A stretch of DNA of 64,000 bases, taken from Clostridium thermosuccinogenes (lineage in GTDB: Bacteria > Bacillota > Clostridia > Acetivibrionales > DSM-5807). Position numbers and translations under genes: made by a program. The stretch covers positions 4,241,665 to 4,305,664 of the forward strand of contig NZ_CP021850.1 in the NCBI RefSeq assembly GCF_002896855.1, written 5' to 3'. Each line of letters starts with the position of its first letter. Within the stretch, counting starts at the first letter, position 1. Below the pieces are notes generated by a model that was given only the letters and a program-made list of their open reading frames with translations, was not told the DNA's origin and searched no databases. This document shows positions 1 to 10,034 of the stretch, one piece after another.

Positions 1-2086
1 CAAAACCATCCAGGTTGAGGATATGGATAAAACGCTCCTTTTCTCCGTTGGAGGCTGATGTCATAAATATTCCGTGATAACTGCAGTCATGGGTAAGGGA
101 TGCCTTCGCTCCAAGCTTTTCAAGAGCCGCTTTAAACAGTTTGATATCACATATATAGGAACAAGCGATAACAATAGCCCTGCCTCTGCCGACAGCCACA
201 TCAAAGCCGCAAATTTCATCAGTTCCGCGTACCCTCAGAATGGCATCCACCTTGTCCGATTTGAAGACCTGGGCATAATGGGAACGGATTTCCGGGCGAG
301 GATTTGCCCAACCGTCAGCATAGATGCTGAGATAAAAGCCTTGCCCATCATATCTTTCGCCTGAAATTTCTACCCCTAAAGCTTCAGCCAGCAGCCTGCA
401 GGGTTTCCCTTCCATATCGTACTGCGGCAGTTCCCCGTAAATGAGCAAGCCACCTCCTGAGCTCATATAATCCACAAGCTTTTTCTGAATGCTTGAATCC
501 ATATAACGGGCTGATGGCAGCGCAATAACAGATGTTGTTTTTGAATCCGGCCATTTATTTTGAATGTCTATGCTTCCAAATCTGTATCCCGCCAGCAGCA
601 TGGCACGCCCCATTATTTCCCATGCACCTCCGGCGCGCCTTGCCTCAAGATTTTCCACAATTCCCTTCATTCTCCCGCTCTTTTTATAGCAGTATTCCGT
701 CATGTAGTAATCGGGTATGAAAGCAAAAGCCACATCATCATGCTCTTCCTGCATTGAAGCCACTTTTTCCCCGGCGGCGAGGATCGTTTTTATGGTTCTG
801 GACATTCTTGGATAAGTATAGTTAAGCTCCCCCTCCGGACTAACCGGTGCTGCAAACCCATGCCTTTCACCCGTTATCGCTATCCTGTCGTTTCCGTCAT
901 GAGGCTTGTGGTTTAATACATAATTTCGCCCGCCGGCAAAAAGGTAATAGTTGAGCATCCTGTTTCCCTGGGCTATGCACATCCTCGTCTTGAAATCCGC
1001 TGCCGAAACATCATAGCGCGGGCTTAAAGTGCAGCCATAATTGCCGTCACCGCACTCAAACTCTATAGATGTCAGGGGTTGGTCCTCATTGGCGACGGCA
1101 TCCATAAAGCCATTGATGATATATAAATCCTGGAAGTTATTCATAGTCAGATCCCCCAGATATATATCCGAACCGGAAATATATCCTTTATCCTGGGTAT
1201 AAGCTTCATAAAGCTGGCTTATGCCTATGGGATACATCAGGGCGCGTCCCCCGCCCGTTCCATGGATATTAATAACAAAGGGTACTTCCTTTACGCCGAA
1301 TTCCTCGGCATAAGCCCGCAGTGTTGCCACATATCGGGCAAAGCGGTTTCTCATGAAATATCCCAGGTCATGCAAAAGCTCCGCCGCATATGTATCTTCC
1401 GGAGTCCTCACTTTTTCAGCCAGGAGAGAAGTATCTCCGATATCGAAAGGATACCTTTCCCTGAGGGAGGAAGGGGCATATTTCCCTCGAAGCCAGGCCG
1501 CAAAATCCTTTATAACATTATCATTCAGCACCGGCTTGTTTTGAACCCACGACAGCATGCCTATCTCATTATCCAGCTGCACTCCGATGATATTCCCGCC
1601 TTTGCCGTAAAGCCTTGGTGCGATAACAGACATGACTGCCGAATACCACTTGCGGGATTCCTCCAGAAATTCCGGTGAAAGGTAATCAACGGTTTTTGCC
1701 GTAGCTTTGCTGCCATCCCAGCTTATCGGAACTATATGAGGATGCTTCTCAAACACCCAATAAGGTATTCCTTCATTCTTCATCTCCGCCATTATGAAAG
1801 GCCCGGGGCGCACAAAGAAATACAGTCCGCTGTCCCTGCACATGTCTATGAAGGCTCCAAGATTCAGCTCTTTTCTGGAATGTCCGTCGAGATCTATGTC
1901 CCCTTCCCTCTCCTCGTGGCATATCCACGGCACATAAGAAGCCACGGCATTGCAGCCTGCAGCTTTCAGCTTTTCTATCCTGTCCTTCCACTCATCAAAT
2001 TTCAGGCGGTAATAATGGATTTCTCCACACATTATGATGGTCGGTTTGCCATCGATTAAAATTTGCTTGTTCTCTATAGTTACCAT
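1..2086 (-). CDS. GH35 beta-galactosidase-like glycosidase (3' end outside window)
   Basis: This gene encodes a retaining glycoside hydrolase of family 35, which typically removes terminal beta-galactosyl residues. 695 codons are visible and no stop is reached, so the C-terminus lies left of the window. The TIM barrel starts at once (GEIHYYR near residue 21, FFVRPGPF near 90). The acid/base segment GGNIIGVQLDNEIG places the catalytic Glu at residue 174, and TSIEFECGDGNYG is the likely nucleophile region. The later part resembles the amidotransferase-like domain seen in bacterial beta-galactosidases. No signal peptide is visible, so it should act on imported oligosaccharides. The ATG at 2086 follows GGAAGGATGAGC. 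It is the last gene of the sugar locus. The family call is firm; the true substrate is not known. Confidence 0.88.
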   Translation of the reverse strand, partial: MVTIENKQILIDGKPTIIMCGEIHYYRLKFDEWKDRIEKLKAAGCNAVASYVPWICHEEREGDIDLDGHSRKELNLGAFIDMCRDSGLYFFVRPGPFIMAEMKNEGIPYWVFEKHPHIVPISWDGSKATAKTVDYLSPEFLEESRKWYSAVMSVIAPRLYGKGGNIIGVQLDNEIGMLSWVQNKPVLNDNVIKDFAAWLRGKYAPSSLRERYPFDIGDTSLLAEKVRTPEDTYAAELLHDLGYFMRNRFARYVATLRAYAEEFGVKEVPFVINIHGTGGGRALMYPIGISQLYEAYTQDKGYISGSDIYLGDLTMNNFQDLYIINGFMDAVANEDQPLTSIEFECGDGNYGCTLSPRYDVSAADFKTRMCIAQGNRMLNYYLFAGGRNYVLNHKPHDGNDRIAITGERHGFAAPVSPEGELNYTYPRMSRTIKTILAAGEKVASMQEEHDDVAFAFIPDYYMTEYCYKKSGRMKGIVENLEARRAGGAWEIMGRAMLLAGYRFGSIDIQNKWPDSKTTSVIALPSARYMDSSIQKKLVDYMSSGGGLLIYGELPQYDMEGKPCRLLAEALGVEISGERYDGQGFYLSIYADGWANPRPEIRSHYAQVFKSDKVDAILRVRGTDEICGFDVAVGRGRAIVIACSYICDIKLFKAALEKLGAKASLTHDCSYHGIFMTSASNGEKERFIHILNLDGF

Positions 2087-2175
2087 GCTCATCCTTCCTT
2101 CATAAAGATTTATTTTCATTTCAGTATCTTCTCCATACCAACATCTTCTAATCACAGGCTCCGAGCTTTAAAAGT

Positions 2176-2220
2176 GAGTACCTTGCAAAGACAAAACAAT
2201 TTCATTGCTTTAAGGTACTC
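2176..2220 (-). terminator. Intercistronic hairpin between GH144-like and GH35 genes
   Basis: A perfect 9-bp stem (GAGTACCTT with AAGGTACTC) closes a 27-nt loop between the two glycosidase genes. On the minus strand it is followed by a short run ACTTTTAAAG, so it may be a weak terminator or an mRNA-stabilising hairpin. Confidence 0.45.
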
Positions 2221-2242
2221 CGATTTTTATGAAAATGCCATC

Positions 2243-3499
2243 CTAAACCATGAGCAAGCCTGATTTCTCAGTAACCTGGCACAATTCCATACCTTTTCTC
2301 ACAAAGGAATTTTTCATGAATACATTCCAAATAAAGCCGCTGCGGTAATTTTCAATCATAAGCATGCTGATTCCCTTGTCAATTCCCACATAATCCCGGG
2401 CATACCATACAGGGCTTACGCTGGTATTTAAGGCATCCTTGAAGCCATATTTGCCCCAGAGCCGGGGATGATTCTCATACATGTATATCAATACCTCTTG
2501 GGCATGCTCCGGATCAAACACCATTGATCCCGCCGGACCACAAGGAGGCACTGTGCCATCATTTCCGTAATGTATGTTTCCGAAAAGCTTTTCCGTCTTG
2601 CGCGGAGGCGCTCCATAGATTCCGCTGTAACCTCCGGGACCATCACAGGCAGTAAGTCCCCACGCATTTTCACCATATGTCCTGAAAATGTCGCTGTTAT
2701 CTATACAGTACTGGCGGTTTGCCAGGGTTGCATTGACAGAGTTCTGCCACCAATCGACGCCGAGGCTGTCCTGCTTGTTTCTCAAGTCAAAAAAAGCATG
2801 GGAAAACTGATACACAAAGAGTGATCCTGAAGTAGAATGTATGACTGGTCCGATTTCCCCGTAGTACCCCTCGGTGCGAGGATAGGCATAGAACATGCCG
2901 GGATCCGTCGGGTGCGTTGGCGATGCTGACCCGAGAAAGTACAGCATAAGCTGTTCCGCGTACTCATCCCAGTGTCCCCAGAAGCCTCCTTCCGGTTTAT
3001 AACCCATATAAAACTGGTTGCATGAAGCATCAACATACCACTTCCAGTCAACCCTTCGGTATATAGCTTCAGCCTTTTCCTTTATCTTTCCGCCGAAATA
3101 TTCGCCGGCCGAAATGGCACCGCATATTGCGATAGCCGTATCGATTATGGATACCTCACAATTCCATGCGCGCTTTCCCGTCTTCATATCGAGGAAGTGG
3201 TAGAAAAAGCCATTGCAATTCTCTGCACTGTTCAGCAAGGTATCCAGCGTCCCCGATACTCTGTTTTCAATCTCTCTATAAGCCCTGTATCCCCTTTCAG
3301 CCCCAATGCACAACGCTGCAAGCCCGAAACCTACCGCAGCGATGCTGGCAATACCCCGATGGGTCGGACATCGATCATGGATCAGGCCGTATCCTGCTCC
3401 CCTGTGGCTGTTATCCGCCTCATTCCAGAAATATTCAAAACAGCCTTTTACTTCTTTCTCCAATAATTGTCCGATTGATATCCTTCTTTTTAAAAACAT
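2243..3499 (-). CDS. Glycoamylase-domain (GH144-type) cytoplasmic glucanase-like protein
   Basis: The 418-residue product matches the glycoamylase-like (alpha/alpha)6-barrel family (PF10091), which contains the GH144 endo-beta-1,2-glucanases. Family features are the Trp/Gly-rich stretches GGFWGHWDEYAEQL, ENAWGLTACDGPGGYSGIYG and the C-terminal PPCGPAGSMVFDPEHA followed by WYARDYVGIDKG. There is no signal peptide, unlike the secreted GH144 enzymes, so it probably acts inside the cell on imported oligosaccharides. A GH94 phosphorylase is encoded in the same locus, and sophoro-oligosaccharide processing by the pair is possible. That is inference from context; PF10091 also contains uncharacterised members. 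The ATG at 3499 has only a distant GAGGT upstream, so the start is less certain. Confidence 0.75.
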   Translation of the reverse strand: MFLKRRISIGQLLEKEVKGCFEYFWNEADNSHRGAGYGLIHDRCPTHRGIASIAAVGFGLAALCIGAERGYRAYREIENRVSGTLDTLLNSAENCNGFFYHFLDMKTGKRAWNCEVSIIDTAIAICGAISAGEYFGGKIKEKAEAIYRRVDWKWYVDASCNQFYMGYKPEGGFWGHWDEYAEQLMLYFLGSASPTHPTDPGMFYAYPRTEGYYGEIGPVIHSTSGSLFVYQFSHAFFDLRNKQDSLGVDWWQNSVNATLANRQYCIDNSDIFRTYGENAWGLTACDGPGGYSGIYGAPPRKTEKLFGNIHYGNDGTVPPCGPAGSMVFDPEHAQEVLIYMYENHPRLWGKYGFKDALNTSVSPVWYARDYVGIDKGISMLMIENYRSGFIWNVFMKNSFVRKGMELCQVTEKSGLLMV

Positions 3500-3541
3500 G
3501 TTGTAAACATGACCTCATCTCTCCGGATTGTTTAATCCAAT

Positions 3542-3650
3542 CTATATAAAAATTAGTTTGAATTCAGGCAATTGAAATGGATGATTGTGTTCCGAAAGGA
3601 TTCAAAGCAATGACAATCAATACATCCATTATTAGCTGAATTCATTCATG
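3542..3650. repeat. Dispersed ~110-bp palindromic repeat, copy A
   Basis: One of four related intergenic copies. The arms share GAATTCAGC/GCTGAATTC-type ends, and AATGGATG faces CATCCATT. The centre contains TCCGAAAGGATTCAAAG. It lies between permease B2 and the GH144-like gene. Confidence 0.8.
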
Positions 3651-3761
3651 AATCACATAAATTAACCAGTCATTCCGGCACATCCCAAGCATAAATTCCG
3701 AGCCTTAAAAGTGAGCCGGCTTGCTGAAATGCCAATTATACCATAATATATGGCAGGGTTC

Positions 3762-4703
3762 TTACTCCCCTGTAATGCCCGAACGATCTATGCTTTCCAC
3801 CAGCTTTCCCTCAACCAAGGCATACAGCAGTAAAAGCGGAGCAATGCAAAGGAGCGTTCCGGCCATCCTCACACCTTCATTCAGCCTCATGAGGGGGTTT
3901 GTGGCATCAGTTACGGGAAACATCTTTGCGTAGTATTCCGTGAATTTCTCCAGAGCCAAAGGGAAGGTCCTTATGGACGTTTCAAAGTACAAGTCCGCCA
4001 AATATGTTTCGTTCCAGTGCCATACAAAGGAAAATATGAAAACCACTATAATGGCAGGAACAGCTGAAGGCAGGTTTATCCTGGAGAAAACTCTGAAAAC
4101 CCCTGCTCCATCGATTTGAGCGGCCTCATCCAATGCCTTCGGTGACATTCTAAAGAACTGGAAAAATATCAGTATGAAAATAGCGCTCTTTATGCCCTGG
4201 CCCAATAAAGCAGGCACAAAAAACGGCATTATCGTCCTTAGCATGCCATAGGCCTTGAAAGTAAGGTACCTTGGCATGAATGTCACCTGATCCGGTATGA
4301 TGAAGGTTGCAATCATAAGCAGGAATACTACGTTTTTAAACCGGAAATTAAATTTGGCAAAGCCATAGCCTATCAAAGCCGAAGATAATGTCTGGGCAGC
4401 TGCCACCATGAGCATATACCCTGACGATATGAGCAGCGTTTTAAATCCTCCCAAAACTGTCCAGGCTTTGATAAAATTGCTGACATATATTTTTGTAGGA
4501 ATCCATTGCACCAGAGGGTTGATCAGGTCATAGGTGTCCTTTGTGCTCTCAGCTAACATCAAAAGGATAGGATATACAAATACAAAACCTATTCCAATGA
4601 GCAAAAGATGTTGAACAATTCTCCCCGGTATATCTCCATATTTCTTGATACTGTGCAATTTCCCCCTGGGGAGGATAATATCCCTCTTAACTTCAGGCAT
4701 CAT
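3762..4703 (-). CDS. Sugar ABC importer permease B2 (MalG-type)
   Basis: This is an inner-membrane permease of the carbohydrate-uptake-1 family, 313 residues with about six membrane helices. The ATPase-docking EAA loop is clear: EAAQIDGAGVFRVFSRINLP. The N-terminal soluble stretch and first helix (HLLLIGIGFVFVYPILLML) are typical of MalG-like subunits. I chose the ATG at 4703 because AAGGTGGG lies 7 nt before it; a GTG at 4715 would overlap that ribosome binding site. It pairs with the permease ending at 4835. No ATPase is encoded in the locus, so a shared MsmX/UgpC-type ATPase is expected from elsewhere. Confidence 0.88.
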   Translation of the reverse strand: MMPEVKRDIILPRGKLHSIKKYGDIPGRIVQHLLLIGIGFVFVYPILLMLAESTKDTYDLINPLVQWIPTKIYVSNFIKAWTVLGGFKTLLISSGYMLMVAAAQTLSSALIGYGFAKFNFRFKNVVFLLMIATFIIPDQVTFMPRYLTFKAYGMLRTIMPFFVPALLGQGIKSAIFILIFFQFFRMSPKALDEAAQIDGAGVFRVFSRINLPSAVPAIIVVFIFSFVWHWNETYLADLYFETSIRTFPLALEKFTEYYAKMFPVTDATNPLMRLNEGVRMAGTLLCIAPLLLLYALVEGKLVESIDRSGITGE

Positions 4704-4834
4704 GAACTTTCCCACCTTCGATATAAATTACAAGTGTTATGTTTTTCGCATCATGGTATGTTCCGGACAAGCCGAAAACTGATATCCTTTTAGCAATAGC
4801 TCTTGCTTGGCAATAAACAAAGTAGAATTTATTT

Positions 4835-5752
4835 TCAATAGCGGCTTCTCCGCACATATTTTCTCTGTAAGGCGGTTCCGGTCTTTTTTCCTGCCACGGT
4901 TCTTTCTTCCCTACCAAATAACAAGTATACTACAATCACCGCCATCACGATAATCAGAAAATATATCCAGGAAGCTGCCGCCGAAAAGCCAAAGCCCTTC
5001 CTTATGTTGAACAAACCCTCTTTGATCACGGTTATTACGGGATTTAGGGAGGACATGGAAACATCCACGACAGTATAAACTCCATTGAGAAATATAAAAG
5101 GCTTCAGCATGGGCATCGTTATCTTCCATAATTGCTGCCAGCCGGATGCGCCATCCACCCTTGCAGCTTCATATATATTTTTATCTACCTTTTGCAGGCC
5201 GGATAAGAATATCAATATCTGAACTCCGCAAAACCACAGGATCAGTACGGCATTATCAAATATATATAAAACAGGTGCTGCCGCTACTCCGGGAAAATAT
5301 TCGGAAATAAACCTGTAGATGAAGAAGCTCCTCAATCCCTTAAGAGTAGTGGCTCCCATTTGTCTCAGGTTGCCCACAACTGGTCCGCTCATTATCACCA
5401 CCGGCAGGAAGAACAAAGACCTGAACAGCCTTCTCATCCTTATCGGACTGTTGAGCAGCAAGGCCAACAGTATGGAGAAGACCAGTACCATGGGTACAAA
5501 GAAAAGAAGCTCTGTCAGGTATCCCGGAAGGGCCAGCTTGAAATCCGGGTCTTTGAGCAATACATTCGTATAATTGGTAAAGCCGACATTATCCATCTCG
5601 ATGCCGTCGAGCAGGAACCTGACCGTGCTTAGGCTGTAACGCATGGTTTCAAACAGAGGGTATGCGGTGAACACCATAAATCCCAATATCCATGGAGAGA
5701 TAAATAGCCATCCGAACAATTGCCTCCTGTTTCTTCTAAAGCTTTTTCTCAC
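4835..5752 (-). CDS. Sugar ABC importer permease B1 (MalF-type)
   Basis: The 305-residue protein has the MalF/UgpA-type layout of about six membrane helices with the EAA loop EAARVDGASGWQQLWKITMP. The GTG start at 5752 lies 8 nt after AAGGAGGG, which sits inside the last codons of the DUF5696 gene, so the two genes are probably translationally coupled. It forms permease pair B with the following gene. A second pair (A) lies further upstream in the same operon, giving two heterodimeric channels in one locus. Confidence 0.88.
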   Translation of the reverse strand: MRKSFRRNRRQLFGWLFISPWILGFMVFTAYPLFETMRYSLSTVRFLLDGIEMDNVGFTNYTNVLLKDPDFKLALPGYLTELLFFVPMVLVFSILLALLLNSPIRMRRLFRSLFFLPVVIMSGPVVGNLRQMGATTLKGLRSFFIYRFISEYFPGVAAAPVLYIFDNAVLILWFCGVQILIFLSGLQKVDKNIYEAARVDGASGWQQLWKITMPMLKPFIFLNGVYTVVDVSMSSLNPVITVIKEGLFNIRKGFGFSAAASWIYFLIIVMAVIVVYLLFGREERTVAGKKTGTALQRKYVRRSRY

Positions 5753-5755
5753 CTG

Positions 5756-8005
5756 CTATCCCTCCTTCACTATTGCCGCGGATAGTCCGCCGAACGTCTG
5801 ATTATTATATGTGTAGCTTTTATCCGTATAGTTGATTAATATGGTAGTTCCCCCTTCATATTCCACCAGAACAATGCCATCCTCCGGTACAAACCTTCTA
5901 TTTATCGCCTTTCCCCTCACCTTGGATAAAATGTCATTTATGGCTTTATAATTTTCAATAATATACGGCTTCCAATCCTCATACCTGGAGGTATAAATAT
6001 CGTTCAGGTTTGTCGAGGCCAGCTTGTTGGAGTATTGCTCCGTAAGCACATAGGATGGATATGCTCCGTAATCTATAAGCTTTAGCACATCCTCCACCGT
6101 GTTGGTGCCGAAATTAAGATTGGGAGCATAATAATCGATGCTTCCGCTTAAAACAATTTGCATGAAGGGCACCGTATCGGTTTCAAACACAAATTGGGAG
6201 GTCTGCATGGGTATATCATATACCGCGTCGGCATACCCGAACGCATAAGCATTGGGCTCATAGAGTGCCAACTTCCCTGTGTTTTCCTGGGCTGCCTCCA
6301 GTACGGATCTTATCTCCTCCACCATCTCATTTCTGTGTATTTCCCTGCCGCGTTTATAATCGGAAAAAAGATTTGTAGACACACCGCTCAGGGCAATGTT
6401 CCTCATGTATTGAGGTTTTTTGCCATAACCTTCCACAGCTTTCCTCACAGCATGTATATTAAGGTAATAAACATGGTTAAACAAAGGCTTCGTAACCTCA
6501 AATTTCTCCAGAATTCCTCCATCTATATGATAGGCCAGCCTGCTCTTGTCTATCTGATCCTCATATCCGCTTTGCACCTCTTGTCGGAGCATCAGTTCGC
6601 TGTTACCGGACACAAGCTTGTTGTACAGCTCTTCCATCTCTTTTTTACTGCCGATGGCGGGGTCTAATCTGAAGCTGTTCAACTTATGCCCGTTTACCCC
6701 TCCTTTTTCAAAACCCCACAGCACCACCGACAGGTCTTCAACACCATTGGCCCCCAATTCGTCTATCCACCGGCGCACATCCGCAATCCTTGTCATGATC
6801 TCATTCCTGTTGGTGATCAGCCCCTTGGTCGGTTCCGACATGATAGCCTCAATCTTCAATCTGACTGGAGTGCCCTCCTCAGCTTTCGAGCCCAGCATGC
6901 CTTTTTCCTTTAGCATTTCCCGGTAAGCTTTTGCCATGCCTACATAATCGGCATCCTCCCCTGACAGGAATATGTACTCTATGGCTGCATTTACAGTATT
7001 GCTTGTGGGCTGCAATGCTGTGAACGCTCCGCCGCTCTTGCTTGTAGGCTGGGTATACAGATCCCTGTAGATAAATTTTGCCCCAACCCAGGTAAAATCC
7101 GTTATCACCCCGGCAGGACTGGCTTCTATTTCCATAAACGCATCTCCGCTGGTTGCCACGGCCAGAAAGGCATTTTGCCTGCCCCCGTGAGCCGCTCCGA
7201 ACACAGGCATATGAATCATCTTTTTGTCTGCCTGAAGGATTAACATTCCACCAGTTGCCGGACGTTTCATCGCATAGTCCGGACCATAGACCCTTTCGGA
7301 AAAGGATGAAATATATGTCCTTGGCTTCGAATACCTTATCAGCGCACCACAGCCATCCGGGATAAATACATATCCCGGTATTTCATCCGCCAGGGATGCC
7401 CCAAAGAACGGCATGATATATAATTTGTGCAGGATATTTTCCTTCTTCTGAACGATGCTTTCATCCGGCACACTTACCTTTATGCCCTTTTCCGTAAGCT
7501 CCACTTCCACAACGAGCTCTATTCCGGCTTCATAAAATTCCACCTTAGCCTTGAATCCCGATTCAGTTTTTGTTATTTCCGGCGCTTTGGCATTGCTGTG
7601 TTTAAGAGGCGACCGGCTTACCGATCCTGCCGGGTTTAGATATTCCGCCGTCAGGAGGGATGAAGCAATCCTTTGCCATTCAAAGTTCAATGACTGCATC
7701 TTGTTCTTAGGCACTGCGCTGGACCATACATAATTGTTGGATTTGTCCCGCACCTTCACTATCAGTGCCTGCTCATCCAAATACAGCTCAAATCTGGCAT
7801 TTCGAGCGACAATATGGTCGGCTTCGGTTAATTCTGCACCCTTTGCGGCACCGACAGGGTCGGCCGAAACCCTCTTGATATTGGTAAACCTGGCTGAAGG
7901 TACAGGAGGTTCAATAATTTCGCTATCTTCTCCCGAGGTGGCAAAAGGAATGCCCACGATTAGCAGGATAAATACGAGCAGAAAACAGCTAACCCGCTTT
8001 AACAC
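5756..8005 (-). CDS. DUF5696 family extracytoplasmic protein
   Basis: The 749-residue product starts with an export signal (CFLLVFILLIVGIPFATS) and has no lipobox. The N-terminal third looks beta-rich (residues about 60-200). The middle and C-terminal part resembles a glycosidase-like alpha/beta fold, with VVLWGFEKGGVNGHK and a closing beta domain (EYEGGTTILINYTDKSY). It belongs to DUF5696, whose biochemical role I do not know. Genes of this kind accompany sugar ABC importers in Firmicutes, which suggests a surface role in binding or trimming the imported glycan. The GTG start at 8005 follows GGAGG by 9 nt and overlaps the end of the NHL-YIP1 gene by 17 nt. Confidence 0.78.
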   Translation of the reverse strand: MLKRVSCFLLVFILLIVGIPFATSGEDSEIIEPPVPSARFTNIKRVSADPVGAAKGAELTEADHIVARNARFELYLDEQALIVKVRDKSNNYVWSSAVPKNKMQSLNFEWQRIASSLLTAEYLNPAGSVSRSPLKHSNAKAPEITKTESGFKAKVEFYEAGIELVVEVELTEKGIKVSVPDESIVQKKENILHKLYIMPFFGASLADEIPGYVFIPDGCGALIRYSKPRTYISSFSERVYGPDYAMKRPATGGMLILQADKKMIHMPVFGAAHGGRQNAFLAVATSGDAFMEIEASPAGVITDFTWVGAKFIYRDLYTQPTSKSGGAFTALQPTSNTVNAAIEYIFLSGEDADYVGMAKAYREMLKEKGMLGSKAEEGTPVRLKIEAIMSEPTKGLITNRNEIMTRIADVRRWIDELGANGVEDLSVVLWGFEKGGVNGHKLNSFRLDPAIGSKKEMEELYNKLVSGNSELMLRQEVQSGYEDQIDKSRLAYHIDGGILEKFEVTKPLFNHVYYLNIHAVRKAVEGYGKKPQYMRNIALSGVSTNLFSDYKRGREIHRNEMVEEIRSVLEAAQENTGKLALYEPNAYAFGYADAVYDIPMQTSQFVFETDTVPFMQIVLSGSIDYYAPNLNFGTNTVEDVLKLIDYGAYPSYVLTEQYSNKLASTNLNDIYTSRYEDWKPYIIENYKAINDILSKVRGKAINRRFVPEDGIVLVEYEGGTTILINYTDKSYTYNNQTFGGLSAAIVKEG

Positions 8006-10022
8006 GCAACAACACCTCCACTACAATTTCCCTGATAAAAACCCAAAGCTGGTTTAACAGGAGATAGCCCATGGAAGCAGCGAGAACGGCAACACCCATG
8101 GAGAATAAAGTCATCAGTATGTTAAATACAGTAAACTTGAAGCTATATTCGTGTATTTCAATTATCATTAGCACTATGTTTATGATGCACCAGGCTATGA
8201 CTGCTGTCGTGGCCGTGTTTATCAAAAACTGCTCGTTCAAGGTGGCAAAATTTGAAAAGAGTATGACTGGCGGCATTATGACAACCGCCGGGGAAAGGCA
8301 ATAGGCAGTTCCAACATATATGTCCCGTACACTCCCGTTGCCGTCATTTATTGAACTGATAAAATAATTGCCCCCAATGAACAGTCCTACCACCACGATA
8401 TATGTTACCAGAGTATTAAATAACGAATAATCTGCTATGTCCACCGAAAATATGAATCCGCCTGCCACCTGATATAATACCAGGATCACAAAAAACAAGA
8501 TATATATCAAGCTTGCCGACAGATAAGTGCCTGTATGTCCATGCTTGACATTATAGGCATTGTCTATCGGATGCAGCATCGCATATTTAATACTGAGCAT
8601 ATCGTACACCAGCCTGTTGCTCATCACTTTGTGTCCGACATTCCTGAAAAACCGGAAAATTCTTTTTTCTCTGTCGATTAATTTTAACAGAGAAAATATA
8701 ATGTACATCAAAAGCAGCAATACCAGAACATAGCCTAAATTCTTCTGCAGCCAGGCATTTCTTATCTCCCAGTATGCCGTGGAATAATAGCTTTTAACTT
8801 TCGCTATCCGGAAATGCTCCAGAGCTTCCTCATAGTTCTCCTCCTGCATGTAGGTCCTTCCCATGTACAGGTGGGCCAGAAAGGAAGTGTTGTTAAACTT
8901 CAGTACCTCCTTCCATATTCTCTTGCTTTCTTCATACCTTCCGTTGTTATAATCATCCAATGCCTTGTGTATGCCGGATTGTACGGGAGTTGGAGAAAAT
9001 ACCTGCACGAAAGCCTTCTGTTCATCCAGGACATACACATTGCTTTCCGAATCCACTCCAATTCCCCTTGGAACTTCAAACAGTCCTATCCTGTCCGTCT
9101 TGTCCGAATTTCCTCCGAATCTCGCTATAAGGTATCCGTCATAGGTTATTTCAGATATTGATCCGCTCGCTTCCAGAACATATATCCTGCCATCCTCCGT
9201 CACGCACATATCGGCAGGATCATTCAGCATTATCCTGGAGTCGGAGTTTTCAAACAAGTCCAACCCGCTTATGCTGTGCTTTTTCACATAAACCCCTTTT
9301 CCCATGTTTGTAGTATAAATCAACCCGTCGCTCCCCCTGAAAATATTGCCGAAGGATGGAGGCGTCCTGTTCAGAAAAGCTTTTTTCTGCTCAGCAGTAA
9401 GGAAAAGGTCCTGCAGCCTTTGAAAAAAGCTGACATTAACCTCATTGGAGGCGAAATATCCCAGGAAATCTCCGGAGGAGTTCATATGCACTATTCCGGC
9501 AGTCGAACCTTCGCTCACCAGATAGACTCCCCCGTCATCCGCCGCCGCGACTTTCTTGGGCCTGAAGCTTGAGTTTTTTCCAAAGTTGGGAGTCTCAGGC
9601 TTAGTGAATGTAAATTCCAGATTTCCATTCCCGTCAAATCTATATGCCTCGGCTTTGCCGAAATCAGCTACATATATCCTGCCTTCATTATCTGCAGCAA
9701 CTCCGGTAGGCTCCTCAAGGATTCCTTCCCCTACCACCGTTACCGTGTTCGTATGAAGGTCCACCACTAATATGCGTTTATTTCCCTTATCGGCAATATA
9801 CATCTTGTCGTCGGCTATATACAAATCCTGGGGCTCCTTAAGGCCCAGGTCAAGAAAGGCTCCCGACGGCAAGTAGGCGTCCTGGCCTATTTCAAACTTC
9901 TGATTGATGGTATATGTCACCGTATAACCGGTGGACTGGGTGGTGGATGCAAATACCGGCGTTTCATGCAGGCAAAAAAGCGTCAGCAGTGCATATATGA
10001 TGATGTTTCTTATCCTGCGCAT
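7989..10022 (-). CDS. NHL-repeat / TPR / YIP1 membrane protein
   Basis: This 677-residue protein joins three modules. After a signal peptide (IIIYALLTLFCLHETPVFA) comes an NHL-type beta-propeller, about residues 35-340, with repeats such as EPTGVAADNEGRIYVADFG, DPADMCVTEDGRIYVLEA and VPRGIGVDSESNVYVLDE. A TPR pair follows (about 350-410; LDDYNNGRYEESKRIWKEVL, YMQEENYEEALEHFRIA). A membrane anchor and a YIP1-type multi-helix domain close the protein. The propeller and TPR should face outside. It sits between permease pair A and DUF5696, so it is probably an accessory of the uptake machinery; this is inference. The ATG at 10022 is preceded by AGGAGG at 8 nt; the in-frame GTG at 10031 overlaps that site. 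Confidence 0.8.
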   Translation of the reverse strand: MRRIRNIIIYALLTLFCLHETPVFASTTQSTGYTVTYTINQKFEIGQDAYLPSGAFLDLGLKEPQDLYIADDKMYIADKGNKRILVVDLHTNTVTVVGEGILEEPTGVAADNEGRIYVADFGKAEAYRFDGNGNLEFTFTKPETPNFGKNSSFRPKKVAAADDGGVYLVSEGSTAGIVHMNSSGDFLGYFASNEVNVSFFQRLQDLFLTAEQKKAFLNRTPPSFGNIFRGSDGLIYTTNMGKGVYVKKHSISGLDLFENSDSRIMLNDPADMCVTEDGRIYVLEASGSISEITYDGYLIARFGGNSDKTDRIGLFEVPRGIGVDSESNVYVLDEQKAFVQVFSPTPVQSGIHKALDDYNNGRYEESKRIWKEVLKFNNTSFLAHLYMGRTYMQEENYEEALEHFRIAKVKSYYSTAYWEIRNAWLQKNLGYVLVLLLLMYIIFSLLKLIDREKRIFRFFRNVGHKVMSNRLVYDMLSIKYAMLHPIDNAYNVKHGHTGTYLSASLIYILFFVILVLYQVAGGFIFSVDIADYSLFNTLVTYIVVVGLFIGGNYFISSINDGNGSVRDIYVGTAYCLSPAVVIMPPVILFSNFATLNEQFLINTATTAVIAWCIINIVLMIIEIHEYSFKFTVFNILMTLFSMGVAVLAASMGYLLLNQLWVFIREIVVEVLLRVKAG

Positions 10023-10034
10023 ACATCCCACCTC

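Noticed and set aside
2159-3720. Shared CCGAGC(T/C)TTAAAAGTGAG motif near 2160 and 3693
   Set aside because: Only about 20 bases match at two sites, too little to call a repeat family.
4693-4917. A 74-codon minus-strand frame between permease genes B1 and B2
   Set aside because: It overlaps the end of permease B1 out of frame and has no protein-like pattern; the ribosome binding site serves permease B2.
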